Origin: JBOFDK01 sp051650305
GTDB lineage: Bacteria; Bacillota; Clostridia; Lachnospirales; Cellulosilyticaceae
Direction of reading: 5' to 3'
Length of the DNA: 12,462 nt
Assembly: GCA_051650305.1 (NCBI GenBank)
Contig: JBOFIT010000098.1
Coordinates: 1-12,462 of the forward strand
The translations under genes were made by a program, and so were the position numbers. Each line of letters begins with the position of its first letter. Positions within the stretch are counted from its first letter, which is position 1. Shown one piece after another: positions 4,843 through 12,462 of this stretch. A model generated the notes under the pieces. The model did not search any database, was not told the DNA's origin, and saw only the letters and a list, made by a program, of their open reading frames with translations.

Positions 4843-6783
4843 ATGAAAAAGAAATTTACGAGAATTGCGCTTATATTAGGGCTTACAGGTGTGCTTTGTG
4901 TCAATACATTTGCCACAAGTTTTACTGATGTAGCACAATCACACTGGGCTTATGCAGGTGTAGCATATATGCAAGAAAATGGTTATATGACTAAAAATAG
5001 TGAAGGTAAGTTCTTGCCAAATGATCAAGTGACTTACTTTGAATTTAGTGAGATTTTAGCGAAAGTTACAGGCTACCAAGATGAGATGATCATTAAAGAT
5101 ATGGACGAACAGTTCAAACAAGACATCCGCACCAATTACCAACGCCAATTACCTACGATTCAACAGTACGAAGGGAAGTACAAAGGCTGGCGTAAGTCTT
5201 CTAACGAAGAAATCGCTTACATACTCGGCAGAGGTTACTTAACAGCAGATGAGCTTGCTAAGTTCATGGTGAAAACAGCAGATGGTAAAGAGATGAATAC
5301 AATCATGACAAAGCAAGATTTAGCAGTATACCTTGTGCGTATGATTGGTAAGGCAAATACAGCAGTAGCTGAATACAATGGTACAGGTTTCTCAGATGAA
5401 ACAAGTATCAAACCAGAAAATAGACCTTACGTGGCTTACCTTAAAAAAGCAGGTCTTGTAAATGGTGATACAAATGGTAAGTTCAATCCAAATGATAAAG
5501 TGACACGTGCCATGTGTGCGACAATGACGACCAATGCTATTCGTCACAAAGAAAGCTTAGGAGAGACCACACCAACACCAGAGCCAAATGGTAAGGTCGT
5601 AATTGGTAAAGTCTACAATGTGATTCCAAAAAATAATGCAGCTAATGAAACACTTGTACTTGTCGAAGTGCAAGGTAACAATAAGTTCTATACAGCAACA
5701 CCAGCAACTGTTGTAAAAGATGCCAAAGGTACAGTGCTTAATGTAAAAGATGTAAAAATCGGCCAAACATTAGAGATGACCTTAAGTGGACAAAGCGATA
5801 CCATCCAAAATATCACGATTCAAGGTGAAGTAAAACCAGAGGTTGAGCCAGATAAAGCAGCTAGCTATACAGGAGAAGTGGACCGCATAGGACGTAATGG
5901 CGACCTAAGTATCTATACAAATGGTGGGTCAGTAAGTTTTGTAGTAGATAAAAACTGTGCCATTACTTACAAAGGTGAAAGCATTGCTCTAAGCCAAGTA
6001 GCAGTAGGTGATCGTGTAACGATTAAAGTACAGAATGATCAAATCATGGATATATCAATCCTTGAGAAAAATACAAATCCGACACCATCTAAAGACATGG
6101 AGTATGTGAAGGTATCCATCAAACCAAGTCATTATGTGATGACTGTTCAAAACGGAAAGACAACGGAAGAAATAGAAGTAAGCAAAGATGTGGAAGTATA
6201 CCGTAATGGTAAAGAAGCATACATAGATGAAATACGTGTAGGCGATAAATTAACCTTTAAAGAGTCTAAAGGAAAAGTGGTAGAAATCCAAGCGACTTAT
6301 ACTGAAAGCAAAATTCAAGGTAGAGTTAGAAAAATCGTTATCTCTAGCACACCAGAAGTTGTGGTAGAGACAAAAGACGGTGAAGTAACTGTAGCCATTA
6401 CGAGCAACACAGACTTATATGACAACAATACAAGAGAAGACATCAGTTTACGTGACATCCTTTTAGGGATGGAAGTAGAAGTGCGTCTAGAAAGCAAAGA
6501 AGCACAACTCTTAGAAGTAAAGAAAGCACCTTCAAAGGTAACTTATAAAGGGATTATTGAGTATATTGGACAGGGAACAAGATATATCGATGTCCTTGTG
6601 GAATACGATGCCATGACTGGTGAGACAATGACTGTAAAGCGTATCAACGTACCAAGCGATGTGACTATTATGATGGACCGCAAAGAAGTACATCGCAATA
6701 AGTTAGAAGAAGAGATGGAAGTACTTGTAACCTTTAACTACGGTGAAGAACTTTCTCCTACAATGATTGAAGTTTTAAATTAA
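4843..6783 (+). CDS. Secreted SLH-domain cell-wall protein with five divergent tandem beta-rich repeats
   Basis: The start chosen is the ATG at 4843, which has an AGGAGG site and opens a signal peptide (MKKKFTRIALILGLTGVLC..NTFA); a TTG 21 codons upstream in frame has neither. The 646-residue product has an SLH domain at about 27-75 (FTDVAQSHWAYAGVAYMQENGY), a degenerate second one at about 120-170, and a clear third at about 182-233 (ending GKFNPNDKVTRAMCATMTTNAI). SLH domains bind secondary cell-wall polymers, so it is probably held on the cell surface. After a PTPEP linker, five units of about 65-80 residues follow (about 253-326, 341-407, 420-486, 490-560, 566-645). Each ends in a pattern like Leu-x-x-Ile-x-x-Gly-x-x-Val-x-Val followed by a short strand. 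No enzyme motif was recognised. It is a single-gene unit. Confidence 0.85.
   Translation: MKKKFTRIALILGLTGVLCVNTFATSFTDVAQSHWAYAGVAYMQENGYMTKNSEGKFLPNDQVTYFEFSEILAKVTGYQDEMIIKDMDEQFKQDIRTNYQRQLPTIQQYEGKYKGWRKSSNEEIAYILGRGYLTADELAKFMVKTADGKEMNTIMTKQDLAVYLVRMIGKANTAVAEYNGTGFSDETSIKPENRPYVAYLKKAGLVNGDTNGKFNPNDKVTRAMCATMTTNAIRHKESLGETTPTPEPNGKVVIGKVYNVIPKNNAANETLVLVEVQGNNKFYTATPATVVKDAKGTVLNVKDVKIGQTLEMTLSGQSDTIQNITIQGEVKPEVEPDKAASYTGEVDRIGRNGDLSIYTNGGSVSFVVDKNCAITYKGESIALSQVAVGDRVTIKVQNDQIMDISILEKNTNPTPSKDMEYVKVSIKPSHYVMTVQNGKTTEEIEVSKDVEVYRNGKEAYIDEIRVGDKLTFKESKGKVVEIQATYTESKIQGRVRKIVISSTPEVVVETKDGEVTVAITSNTDLYDNNTREDISLRDILLGMEVEVRLESKEAQLLEVKKAPSKVTYKGIIEYIGQGTRYIDVLVEYDAMTGETMTVKRINVPSDVTIMMDRKEVHRNKLEEEMEVLVTFNYGEELSPTMIEVLN
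5599..6780 (+). repeat. Five tandem protein repeats within the SLH protein
   Basis: The C-terminal two thirds of the SLH protein is built from about five diverged units. Common landmarks are an opening strand (GKVYNVI, TGEVDRIG, YVKVSIK, GRVRKIV, KGIIEYIG), a central pair of strands, and a turn of the form Val-Gly-Asp-x-Val/Leu-Thr-x (KIGQTLEMTL, AVGDRVTIKV, RVGDKLTFKE, LLGMEVEVRL, LEEEMEVLVTF). The DNA itself is too diverged to be seen as a nucleotide repeat. Confidence 0.6.
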
Positions 6784-6791
6784 GCGCTACG

Positions 6792-6826
6792 AAGCTAATT
6801 CCCATAATAAGGAATTAGCTTTTTTT
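6792..6826 (+). terminator. Intrinsic terminator after the SLH-protein gene
   Basis: An 11-bp perfect stem AAGCTAATTCC/GGAATTAGCTT (6792-6802 with 6811-6821) with an 8-nt loop runs into a tract of seven T residues (6820-6826). It lies 8 bp past the stop codon. Confidence 0.92.
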
Positions 6827-6866
6827 AGTGTTTTTCCTTGAAACGCTTTAATTGAGGCCTATAAAC

Positions 6867-6875
6867 TGATATGAT
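6867..6875 (+). promoter_or_regulatory. Extended -10 promoter of the LysM-walRK unit
   Basis: TGATATGAT gives an extended -10 (TGn-TATGAT) about 42 bp before the LysM-protein start and after the preceding terminator. No convincing -35 is visible (TTTAAT at 6847-6852 has the correct 17-bp spacing but a weak match). It is the only promoter candidate seen for the walR and walK genes. Confidence 0.5.
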
Positions 6876-6916
6876 TAGAAGAAAGCAATAAACAGAACAC
6901 TAGAGGAGGTAGCCAG

Positions 6917-7723
6917 ATGCTAAAGAAGAAATCAAAAACAATCTATCTGAGCAATGCAAGAAGATACAAAAAACCACGTAATAAAGGGATGATAGTAGGT
7001 GCCGTAGTTGGTATAAGTCTTGTGGTTGGAGTTGGGATAGCGCTACTTCCAAATGCGTATCGCATCACCATTGATGGTAAGGAAATAGGTGCCGTAGCAA
7101 AGAAAGAATACATTACAGCGGCACTACAGACAGTAGAAGTACAATTAGAACAACAATACAAGACAGAAGTCCAAATAGAAGAAATAGACGAAATCAAGAA
7201 AGTACGTGTACCAAACAAAGATTTACTCGACCCAAATAAATTACCGAGCTATCTAAGAGAAAGCCTAGGGATCACACTGGAATTCCAAGAGCTTCATATC
7301 GATGGTGAGAAAGTAGCAGTCATCGAATCAAAAGAAGTACTAGAAGAATTAAAGACAGAACTTAAGAAGAAATACTTTGACGACGAGACTGTACGTGCAG
7401 AGTTTACCAATGACGTATCCCTTAAGTCAATCTATGCCACAGAGAAAGACCTGACAACACTTGACGACTTAGTAGACATGTGTAGCAAGAGACAACGACG
7501 TACCATTACATATGAAGTACAACCTCAAGATAGCTTATGGCGTATCTCAAACAAACTAGGGGTTACGATTACAGATGTTTTAAAAGCCAATGAAGGTATG
7601 ACAGAGAAGACACCACTTAAGATTGGTCAAGAAATCAATGTACAAGTAAGAGTACCTTTATTAGGACTTAACTTAATTGAACTACCAACCCAAGAGACAC
7701 CAGCGGAGCCGACTAATCCATAA
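6917..7723 (+). CDS. Membrane-anchored LysM-domain protein upstream of walR
   Basis: A 268-residue protein with a positively charged N-terminus, one membrane helix (about 24-45) and an outside portion. Two related segments follow: ITIDGKEIGAVAKKEYITAAL (about 50-70) and LHIDGEKVAVIESKEVLEEL (about 126-145). Such 'DGK-x-V-A-V...KE' units are common at the front of clostridial G5/M23 wall-hydrolase proteins. A LysM domain lies at about 197-244 (TYEVQPQDSLWRISNKLGVT..VLKANEGM..LKIGQEINV) and binds peptidoglycan glycan chains. A short Pro/Thr-rich tail ends it. No peptidase or G5 domain is present, so it probably binds wall without cutting it. It has an AGGAGG site and is 27 bp before walR, so it is probably co-transcribed. 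A role as sensor or tether for WalK is inference only. Confidence 0.8.
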   Translation: MLKKKSKTIYLSNARRYKKPRNKGMIVGAVVGISLVVGVGIALLPNAYRITIDGKEIGAVAKKEYITAALQTVEVQLEQQYKTEVQIEEIDEIKKVRVPNKDLLDPNKLPSYLRESLGITLEFQELHIDGEKVAVIESKEVLEELKTELKKKYFDDETVRAEFTNDVSLKSIYATEKDLTTLDDLVDMCSKRQRRTITYEVQPQDSLWRISNKLGVTITDVLKANEGMTEKTPLKIGQEINVQVRVPLLGLNLIELPTQETPAEPTNP

Positions 7724-7750
7724 TATAAAAACATTAGGAGGAGGAATAGC

Positions 7751-8446
7751 GTGCAAAAAATAGCGATTATAGAAGATGAAAAAGCGATTTCAGATATTAT
7801 CAAATACAATTTAGAAAAAGAGGGGTATCAAGTGTATACGGCCTATGACGGTGAAGCAGGCTTACAGCTCATTAGCCAGGTGGACCCTGACTTAATCTTG
7901 CTAGATATTATGATGCCTAAAATGGATGGTCTTCAAGTATGTAAAAAAGTAAGACAAACAAAAGAAACACCGATTATTATGCTTACAGCAAAAGCAGAAG
8001 AGATTGATAAAGTAGTAGGGCTGGAATTAGGTGCAGATGATTACATGACCAAACCTTTTGGGATGAGAGAACTTATCGCACGTATCAAGGCAAACTTAAG
8101 ACGTAGTGTGATAGGAATGAGTGAAGGTGGCACTAAGGGGACTAATGAAGTCATCGAAGAAGGTGGCTTAAGTATCGATATGATTAAGTATGAAGTCACT
8201 AAAAATGGTCAAATTATCGAGCTTACTCTACGTGAATTTGAACTTCTGAAATTCTTGGTAACACAAAAGGGAAAAGTATTTTCAAGGGAGACACTCCTTG
8301 AAAAAGTATGGGGATATGAATACTATGGAGATGTCAGAACAGTAGATGTAACCATCAGACGTTTAAGAGAGAAGATAGAGGATGATCCATCGAAAGCTGG
8401 ATATGTTCTTACGAAACGTGGTGTAGGTTACTACTTCAGAGGCTAA
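7751..8446 (+). CDS. walR: WalR/YycF-type response regulator (OmpR/PhoB family)
   Basis: A 231-residue response regulator with a receiver domain (about 1-118) and a winged-helix DNA-binding domain (about 130-230). Key residues visible are acidic E8-D9, phospho-acceptor D52 in LLDIMMPKMDG, T79 in MLTAKAEE and K101 in MTKPF. The effector domain shows the LTLREFELLKFL and VWGYEYYGDVRTVDVTIRRL motifs. WalR controls wall-hydrolase and wall-synthesis genes and is essential in many Firmicutes. The start is GTG with a strong AGGAGGAGG; no in-frame ATG fits better. It is 4 bp from walK. Other PhoB-like regulators (PhoP) look alike; the YycH/YycI neighbours and the WalR-type boxes downstream favour WalR. 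Confidence 0.92.
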   Translation: MQKIAIIEDEKAISDIIKYNLEKEGYQVYTAYDGEAGLQLISQVDPDLILLDIMMPKMDGLQVCKKVRQTKETPIIMLTAKAEEIDKVVGLELGADDYMTKPFGMRELIARIKANLRRSVIGMSEGGTKGTNEVIEEGGLSIDMIKYEVTKNGQIIELTLREFELLKFLVTQKGKVFSRETLLEKVWGYEYYGDVRTVDVTIRRLREKIEDDPSKAGYVLTKRGVGYYFRG

Positions 8447-8450
8447 AGGG

Positions 8451-10241
8451 ATGAGAGCAAGTATACAGTGGAAAATCGTAGGGATTTATCTTTGTGTTGT
8501 CATGATTATCATGGTCACAAGTGGAAGCTTTATTATTTATAATATAGAAAATGCCCAGTACAATAAAATCAAGAATCAGCTTAGTGACGCAGCAGATAAT
8601 ATCGAGCGTATACTAGGGCCACAAGACGGTATGAATCCGCAGAAAAGTCTAGATGAAGTAGAGACCAAGCTAAAGACAGTCATCTCCCTTAATGAGCAGA
8701 CGATTTATATATTGGATGCAGAGGGACGTGTACAGCTAGGGACTGCCACTAAGTACAAAAAAGGCGACTATGCAGATTCAGGTTCAGCTATCGTAGGGGA
8801 TGCTATACAGAAAAAGAAGGCGGCTACCGCATCATGGGTACACTTTACAAGTAATTCACAAAAAGGGCAGAATGTCATCGACCATGCAAGGCCAGTGCTA
8901 GACCCTTTGACAGGTGAAATTCTATCCATCATCTATGTAGAAGCAGATGCAAGTGAGATCTATGACAATGTACTAAGTGTTATGCGTACCATTAGTGTGG
9001 CATCAGTCTTAGCAATGGGGATAGCTGTAGTCTTTAGTGCGATTTTCTCACGTATGATTACCGTACCTATCAAGCAACTAACCAGTAGTTCAAAGCAGCT
9101 AGCAGCAGGGTCTTTCAACCGTATACCCATCTATTCTTCAGATGAGATCGGTCAATTAACCCAGAGTTTCAACTACATGGCTACAGAGCTTAGTCGTACC
9201 ATGGCAGATATCTCCAGTGAGAAAAGCAAACTAGAGAAGATCCTAGAAAATATGGCAGATGGGGTTATGGCTTTTAACCGACAAGGGGTGCTTATCCATG
9301 CCAACTCAGTATGTTATGAAATGCTAGGCAATACCAATATGGACCATCGTTTCGATTATATCTTTCCTAGACTAGGCGTAGAGATTTCTTTTGATCGCAT
9401 CTTAATGGGTGAGGACTATACCGAAGAAAGTCATATGATGAGCATAGAAGATAAGTACTTTAGCCTGCATTTTGCACCGTATACCAACGTTCTAGGAGAA
9501 AGTGAAGGTCTAGTAGTCGTGATGCAGGACGTTACGACACAACAAAAATTAGACAGCATGCGTAAAGAATTCGTGGCCAATGTATCCCACGAACTTCGTA
9601 CACCACTTACTACGGTGAAGAGCTATACAGAGACCCTTTTAGATGGTGCCTTAGAAGATAAGGAGATCGCCACAACCTTCCTCAAAGTGATGGAGAAGGA
9701 AACGGACCGTATGACCAATCTGGTGCAAGATTTACTAGAACTCTCACGTATCGATAATAAGCAGATGCAGCTAGATTTAAGGCCAATCAATGTCCTTGAA
9801 CTTGTGGAAGACACCATAGATGCACAGATGATTCATGCACATAAGAAAGATCATAAGATAAGCCTTGAATACAATGAAGACGAAGCATATTTTATTATGG
9901 GAGATAGTGCAAGAATGAGGCAGATCTTGCACAATATATTATCAAATGCCATAAAATATAGTATAGACCCAGGCAAGATAACCATTAAGCTTTTCAAAAA
10001 CGAAGAGGTAGTTATTCAAGTTCAAGATACAGGTATAGGCATTGCAGGACCTGACTTGGAGCGTATCTTCGAAAGGTTCTACCGCGTAGATAAAGCGAGA
10101 TCCAGAAATCTAGGGGGTACAGGACTTGGGTTGGCCATTGCGAAAGAAATGGTAGAATTACATGGTGGACGTATCAAAATGACCAGTAAAGTTGGAAAGG
10201 GTACGACCGTAACAATTTACTTTCAGGCATTATCAAGATGA
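8451..10241 (+). CDS. walK: WalK/YycG-type sensor histidine kinase
   Basis: A 596-residue kinase, close to the roughly 610 of Bacillus WalK. Order of parts: membrane helix 1 (about 8-30), an extracellular sensor domain of about 140 residues (sCache-like), membrane helix 2 (about 177-199), HAMP (about 200-250), PAS (about 257-365), HisKA with H380 in VSHELRTPLTT, and an ATPase domain with N box (NILSNAIKYS, N495/N499), G1 (DTGIGI, D526), F box (FERFYR) and G2 (GTGLGLAI, 556-563). All catalytic boxes are intact. It autophosphorylates and passes phosphate to WalR. AGAGG 8 bases before the ATG serves as the ribosome binding site, inside the walR end. YycH- and YycI-type proteins encoded downstream are its known membrane regulators. 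Confidence 0.92.
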   Translation: MRASIQWKIVGIYLCVVMIIMVTSGSFIIYNIENAQYNKIKNQLSDAADNIERILGPQDGMNPQKSLDEVETKLKTVISLNEQTIYILDAEGRVQLGTATKYKKGDYADSGSAIVGDAIQKKKAATASWVHFTSNSQKGQNVIDHARPVLDPLTGEILSIIYVEADASEIYDNVLSVMRTISVASVLAMGIAVVFSAIFSRMITVPIKQLTSSSKQLAAGSFNRIPIYSSDEIGQLTQSFNYMATELSRTMADISSEKSKLEKILENMADGVMAFNRQGVLIHANSVCYEMLGNTNMDHRFDYIFPRLGVEISFDRILMGEDYTEESHMMSIEDKYFSLHFAPYTNVLGESEGLVVVMQDVTTQQKLDSMRKEFVANVSHELRTPLTTVKSYTETLLDGALEDKEIATTFLKVMEKETDRMTNLVQDLLELSRIDNKQMQLDLRPINVLELVEDTIDAQMIHAHKKDHKISLEYNEDEAYFIMGDSARMRQILHNILSNAIKYSIDPGKITIKLFKNEEVVIQVQDTGIGIAGPDLERIFERFYRVDKARSRNLGGTGLGLAIAKEMVELHGGRIKMTSKVGKGTTVTIYFQALSR

Positions 10242-10253
10242 GTAAAAAAATGA

Positions 10254-10292
10254 TGTAAAGTAAAAGTTAAAGCCGTGTAATATTGTTGTAAT
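10254..10292 (+). promoter_or_regulatory. Array of four WalR-type half-sites at 11-bp spacing
   Basis: The known WalR box is TGTWAH-N5-TGTWAH. Here TGTAAT (10276-10281) and TGTAAT (10287-10292) form a perfect box. TGTAAA (10254-10259) and AGTTAA (10265-10270, one mismatch) form a second, weaker one. All four hexamers start exactly 11 bp apart, so they lie on one face of the DNA. A TATAAT is centred about 13 bp downstream, placing the nearer box over the -35 region, as expected for an activator. Confidence 0.75.
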
Positions 10293-10297
10293 ATTGT
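10276..10297 (+). repeat. Perfect 11-bp tandem duplication TGTAATATTGT
   Basis: Two identical copies (10276-10286 and 10287-10297) stand head to tail. This makes up the strong pair of WalR-type half-sites. Confidence 0.9.
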
Positions 10298-10302
10298 TCA
10301 TA

Positions 10303-10308
10303 TATAAT
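10303..10308 (+). promoter_or_regulatory. -10 element of the internal promoter downstream of walK
   Basis: A perfect TATAAT lies 40 bp before the start codon of the Ig-like gene. There is no good -35; its position is filled by the WalR-type half-sites, which fits an activator-dependent promoter. Confidence 0.65.
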
Positions 10309-10347
10309 AAGAAATATATAATGTACAGCAATGAAAGGGGGTTCCAC

Positions 10348-10941
10348 ATGAAGCGCATCAAGCAAATGCTATGTTTAATCATATTTGCAGGAGTAGGCTT
10401 TGTAAGCATGGATACCTATGCTACCAATACTGTTCATGGACCAGCGGTTGTGACGAATAAACCACAAGAAGTCCAAGAACCAGTAGTGAATACTATCAAG
10501 ACAGAAGAAAAAATAAGTGTGCGAATTACCCAACCACCTAAGAAAGATGATATTCAGACTTTCGACAGTCAGATGAATGTTATGGGTGAAGCAACTGTAG
10601 GGACTGATATTATCATTAGTGTTACTTATGATACGAATCTAGTTGATCTCCAAGAAGATCAGAGGACGGTAGAATACAAGTTAAAAACAGTTGGGGCCAC
10701 ACAGACTTTCAATCAACTCATTGATTTGAAAGAAGGCGAAAATACAATTATATTACGTTATGTAAATGGAAGTGATAAAGGTAGCATTACCTTAAAGATT
10801 AAGCGTATGTCTGAATCAGAAAGACAACTCATTAAATCTTATATGACACCACAAGCAATCGTAGAGAAAATCACAACGCCACAAGCGAGTGAAAAAGAAG
10901 TCGTGCCAGAGAAAACACTTGGTACGCCAGTTACGAGATAA
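10348..10941 (+). CDS. Secreted protein with one Ig-like/beta-sandwich domain
   Basis: The start chosen is the ATG at 10348, which has AAAGGGGG 8-9 bases upstream and opens a signal peptide (MKRIKQMLCLIIFAGVGFVS..TYA). An upstream in-frame codon at 10294 would overlap the promoter. The 197-residue product has a Pro/Val/Thr-rich stretch after cleavage, then a beta-rich domain at about 50-155: ISVRITQPPKK, a FDSQMNVMGEA turn, TDIIISVTYDTN, then LKEGENTIILRYVNGSDKGSITLKI. The GENTI-x-L phrase is typical of bacterial Ig-like domains. The C-terminal 40 residues are Pro/Glu/Thr-rich and probably disordered. It has no cell-wall sorting signal. It lies between walK and the YycH-like gene behind a WalR-type operator, so it is probably a WalR target. 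This gene is not part of the classical Bacillus wal operon. Function unknown. Confidence 0.75.
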   Translation: MKRIKQMLCLIIFAGVGFVSMDTYATNTVHGPAVVTNKPQEVQEPVVNTIKTEEKISVRITQPPKKDDIQTFDSQMNVMGEATVGTDIIISVTYDTNLVDLQEDQRTVEYKLKTVGATQTFNQLIDLKEGENTIILRYVNGSDKGSITLKIKRMSESERQLIKSYMTPQAIVEKITTPQASEKEVVPEKTLGTPVTR

Positions 10942-10957
10942 GGCGTAGGTGACTTCT

Positions 10958-12361
10958 ATGAAAAAAAGCGAACTTTTAAAAAGCATTGTCTTGGCAATGC
11001 TTATTTTATTAACTATTATACAAACTACCATGCTTTGGTTGGGCGGCATACCTGGCCAAAGTTTTTTTAAAGCACCTGTAGTAGAGCAGATGGGCATAGA
11101 TCCTTATGGTGTATGGATTATCAGACCTAGTGCCAGTAATGTGAGTAGTAATGCATCCTTTGCCTACCGAGTGAATAATACAATCGAAAGCACGAGAAGG
11201 GAGTATGAACGACTCGTCGCGAAATTACAAAATGCCTTAAAAAGTGAACAAATTGACTATAAAAAAGTAAAGCCTTTAGAGGGCATACCGTGGGAGGCGC
11301 TTTTTGCCATGCCTACGATTTGTTATGAATATCAGGTGCCAATGACCCTACAAGAGTTAAATGGGAGCAGCAGTGATACGGCTAAAATTGAAGGCATAGA
11401 TATGATTTTTATGGGATCTAAATCGAAGTTTGAAAAGGACTTGATTATCTATATGGTGAGTACCAAAGATGAGAAGACGTATCGCGTTGATGTAACCGGT
11501 GACTTCCAAGAAATCAATAAAATCTATACAGTCTTTACTCGTGAAGAAATGCTAAAGGGTGTTACAAAGTACCAACCAAGTGTTATATCTAACGTGAAAA
11601 ATTACGTGGAGGATAATACATTTATGCCTATAGCAAGTACCAATGCACCTATCGACTACGATGTCCTAACAGTGTACAATCCAATCGATATGACAAGGCC
11701 AGCAGGGGTCAAAGAACTAGAGAAATATGTGAATGACTTTTTCATCAATCCTTTGATTAAAAATGTAGATTATGATGAGGATGGCAGTGTGATTTTTACT
11801 GAACAAAAGAGAAGTCTAGCTATCTATAATCCAGCGGGGGTTATCGAATACTTGAACTTATCGCCTAAGCCTACAAAGTCGGAGACCACCAGACTTGGGG
11901 GCTACCATATTGCAAAGCAGTTCATTCAGGATACAGATATTCTTTCGCCAGCTATGAAAAAAGCTGTGTACCTTTCTAAGATAGCAGTTAAAGGGGATGA
12001 GATTAATTACTACTTTGATGTGTCTTATAAGGGGTATGCCGTTCATTTGAGCAGAGAAATTAAAGAGCAAATGGACCTAGAATCCTTCGTGGAAATAACG
12101 GTGAAAAATAATGAAATCGTAAGTGCAGCTATTTGCACACTTCGTATAGAACCCAAAATAGTAGGGGGAGAGGTGAGAGAAGCACATTTGACCTCCCCAT
12201 ATCTAGATCCTATCAATGCAGCTTTAGAGATCCTTATGGAAGAGGGAAATGAGGCGATAGCTTTTGAAGATGTACAGTCAGTTTATTTGATACCACATAC
12301 ATCAGGGACGGTTTATATGACGCAAGGTGTACAATTAAATGAACAGTGGTATTATCCATAA
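10958..12361 (+). CDS. YycH-like (WalH) regulator of WalK
   Basis: A 467-residue membrane-anchored protein: a short charged N-terminus, one transmembrane helix (about residues 7-30), and a large extracellular part. The size (Bacillus YycH is about 455), topology and place two genes after walK, directly before a YycI-like gene, identify it; sequence similarity alone is weak by eye. Features include SFFKAPVVEQMGIDPYGVWIIRPS near the front and a C-terminal domain ending VYLIPHTSGTVYMTQGVQL. YycH and YycI are known to bind WalK at the membrane and tune its activity, negatively in Bacillus and positively in Staphylococcus. The ATG at 10958 is chosen because AGGTGA lies 5 bases upstream; a GTG three codons earlier has no site. 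It is 16 bp from the Ig-like gene and likely co-transcribed. Confidence 0.72.
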   Translation: MKKSELLKSIVLAMLILLTIIQTTMLWLGGIPGQSFFKAPVVEQMGIDPYGVWIIRPSASNVSSNASFAYRVNNTIESTRREYERLVAKLQNALKSEQIDYKKVKPLEGIPWEALFAMPTICYEYQVPMTLQELNGSSSDTAKIEGIDMIFMGSKSKFEKDLIIYMVSTKDEKTYRVDVTGDFQEINKIYTVFTREEMLKGVTKYQPSVISNVKNYVEDNTFMPIASTNAPIDYDVLTVYNPIDMTRPAGVKELEKYVNDFFINPLIKNVDYDEDGSVIFTEQKRSLAIYNPAGVIEYLNLSPKPTKSETTRLGGYHIAKQFIQDTDILSPAMKKAVYLSKIAVKGDEINYYFDVSYKGYAVHLSREIKEQMDLESFVEITVKNNEIVSAAICTLRIEPKIVGGEVREAHLTSPYLDPINAALEILMEEGNEAIAFEDVQSVYLIPHTSGTVYMTQGVQLNEQWYYP

Positions 12362-12379
12362 AGAAGGTGTGGTGATAAG

Positions 12380-12462
12380 ATGAATTGGGAGAAAGCACTG
12401 AATACATTAATCATTATGTTTTGTATCGTCAACTTATTTTTGGGGATTGGGAACTATATGAA
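12380..12462 (+). CDS. YycI-like (WalI) regulator, N-terminal fragment
   Basis: Only the first 27 codons are in the window. MNWEKALNTLIIMFCIVNLFLGIG, a short Asp/Asn-Trp-x-Lys start running straight into a membrane helix, is the typical beginning of YycI-family proteins. It follows the YycH-like gene by 18 bp with GGTGATAAG before the ATG, so the genes are co-transcribed. Identification rests mainly on position and the N-terminal pattern. Confidence 0.65.
   Translation, partial: MNWEKALNTLIIMFCIVNLFLGIGNYM

Noticed and set aside
5557..5766. Minus-strand open frames inside the SLH, LysM, WalK and YycH-like genes
   Set aside because: They are antisense to well-supported genes, lack ribosome binding sites, and encode low-complexity or Cys/Trp/Ser-rich products.
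10294..10347. An upstream start for the Ig-like protein
   Set aside because: It overlaps the -10 element and WalR-type sites and would bury the signal peptide; the ATG at 10348 has a strong ribosome binding site.
1..12462. CRISPR arrays, tRNA or rRNA genes, insertion sequences, prophage genes
   Set aside because: No spaced direct repeats, cloverleaf sequences, transposase or phage-like products were seen on either strand.

Overview
The window looks like chromosomal DNA from a low-GC Gram-positive bacterium of the class Clostridia, perhaps near Lachnospirales. This is inferred from AGGAGG-type ribosome binding sites, a WalRK system with YycH/YycI-like partners, an SLH-domain protein, a Firmicutes-type LexA box, and DUF1659/DUF2922 small proteins. 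No rRNA, tRNA, insertion sequence or CRISPR array was seen.

Left part (1-915): the 3' end of an EcfT-type transporter gene; a broken MNT-type nucleotidyltransferase gene; a bidirectional terminator; and a strongly self-complementary element of about 220 bp (693-914) that looks like a large structured RNA, possibly of the clostridial raiA class. Minus-strand block (915-3417): hflK-hflC, overlapping by 4 bp, lies behind a short ComK-like gene. The ComK-like gene starts next to a perfect 18-bp palindrome containing an ideal Gram-positive LexA/SOS box.

Plus-strand block 1 (3618-4691): a small sigma-70-like factor with regions 2 and 4, then DUF1659 and DUF2922 proteins, closed by a strong terminator. 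Plus-strand block 2 (4843-6826): a secreted SLH-domain protein carrying five divergent tandem beta-rich repeats, with its own terminator.

Plus-strand block 3 (6917 to the right edge): a membrane-anchored LysM protein, walR, walK, a secreted Ig-like protein, a YycH-like protein and the start of a YycI-like protein. Directly after walK, in front of the Ig-like gene, lie four WalR-type half-sites spaced exactly 11 bp apart. The two nearest the promoter form a perfect consensus box. This suggests that WalR controls its own accessory genes from an internal promoter. Most of the right half therefore concerns the cell envelope: a wall-stress two-component system, its membrane regulators, and wall-binding or secreted proteins.

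The points most worth following up are the SOS box at the ComK-like gene, the four-site WalR operator inside the wal cluster, the large structured element beside hflC, and the unusual gene content of the wal locus.
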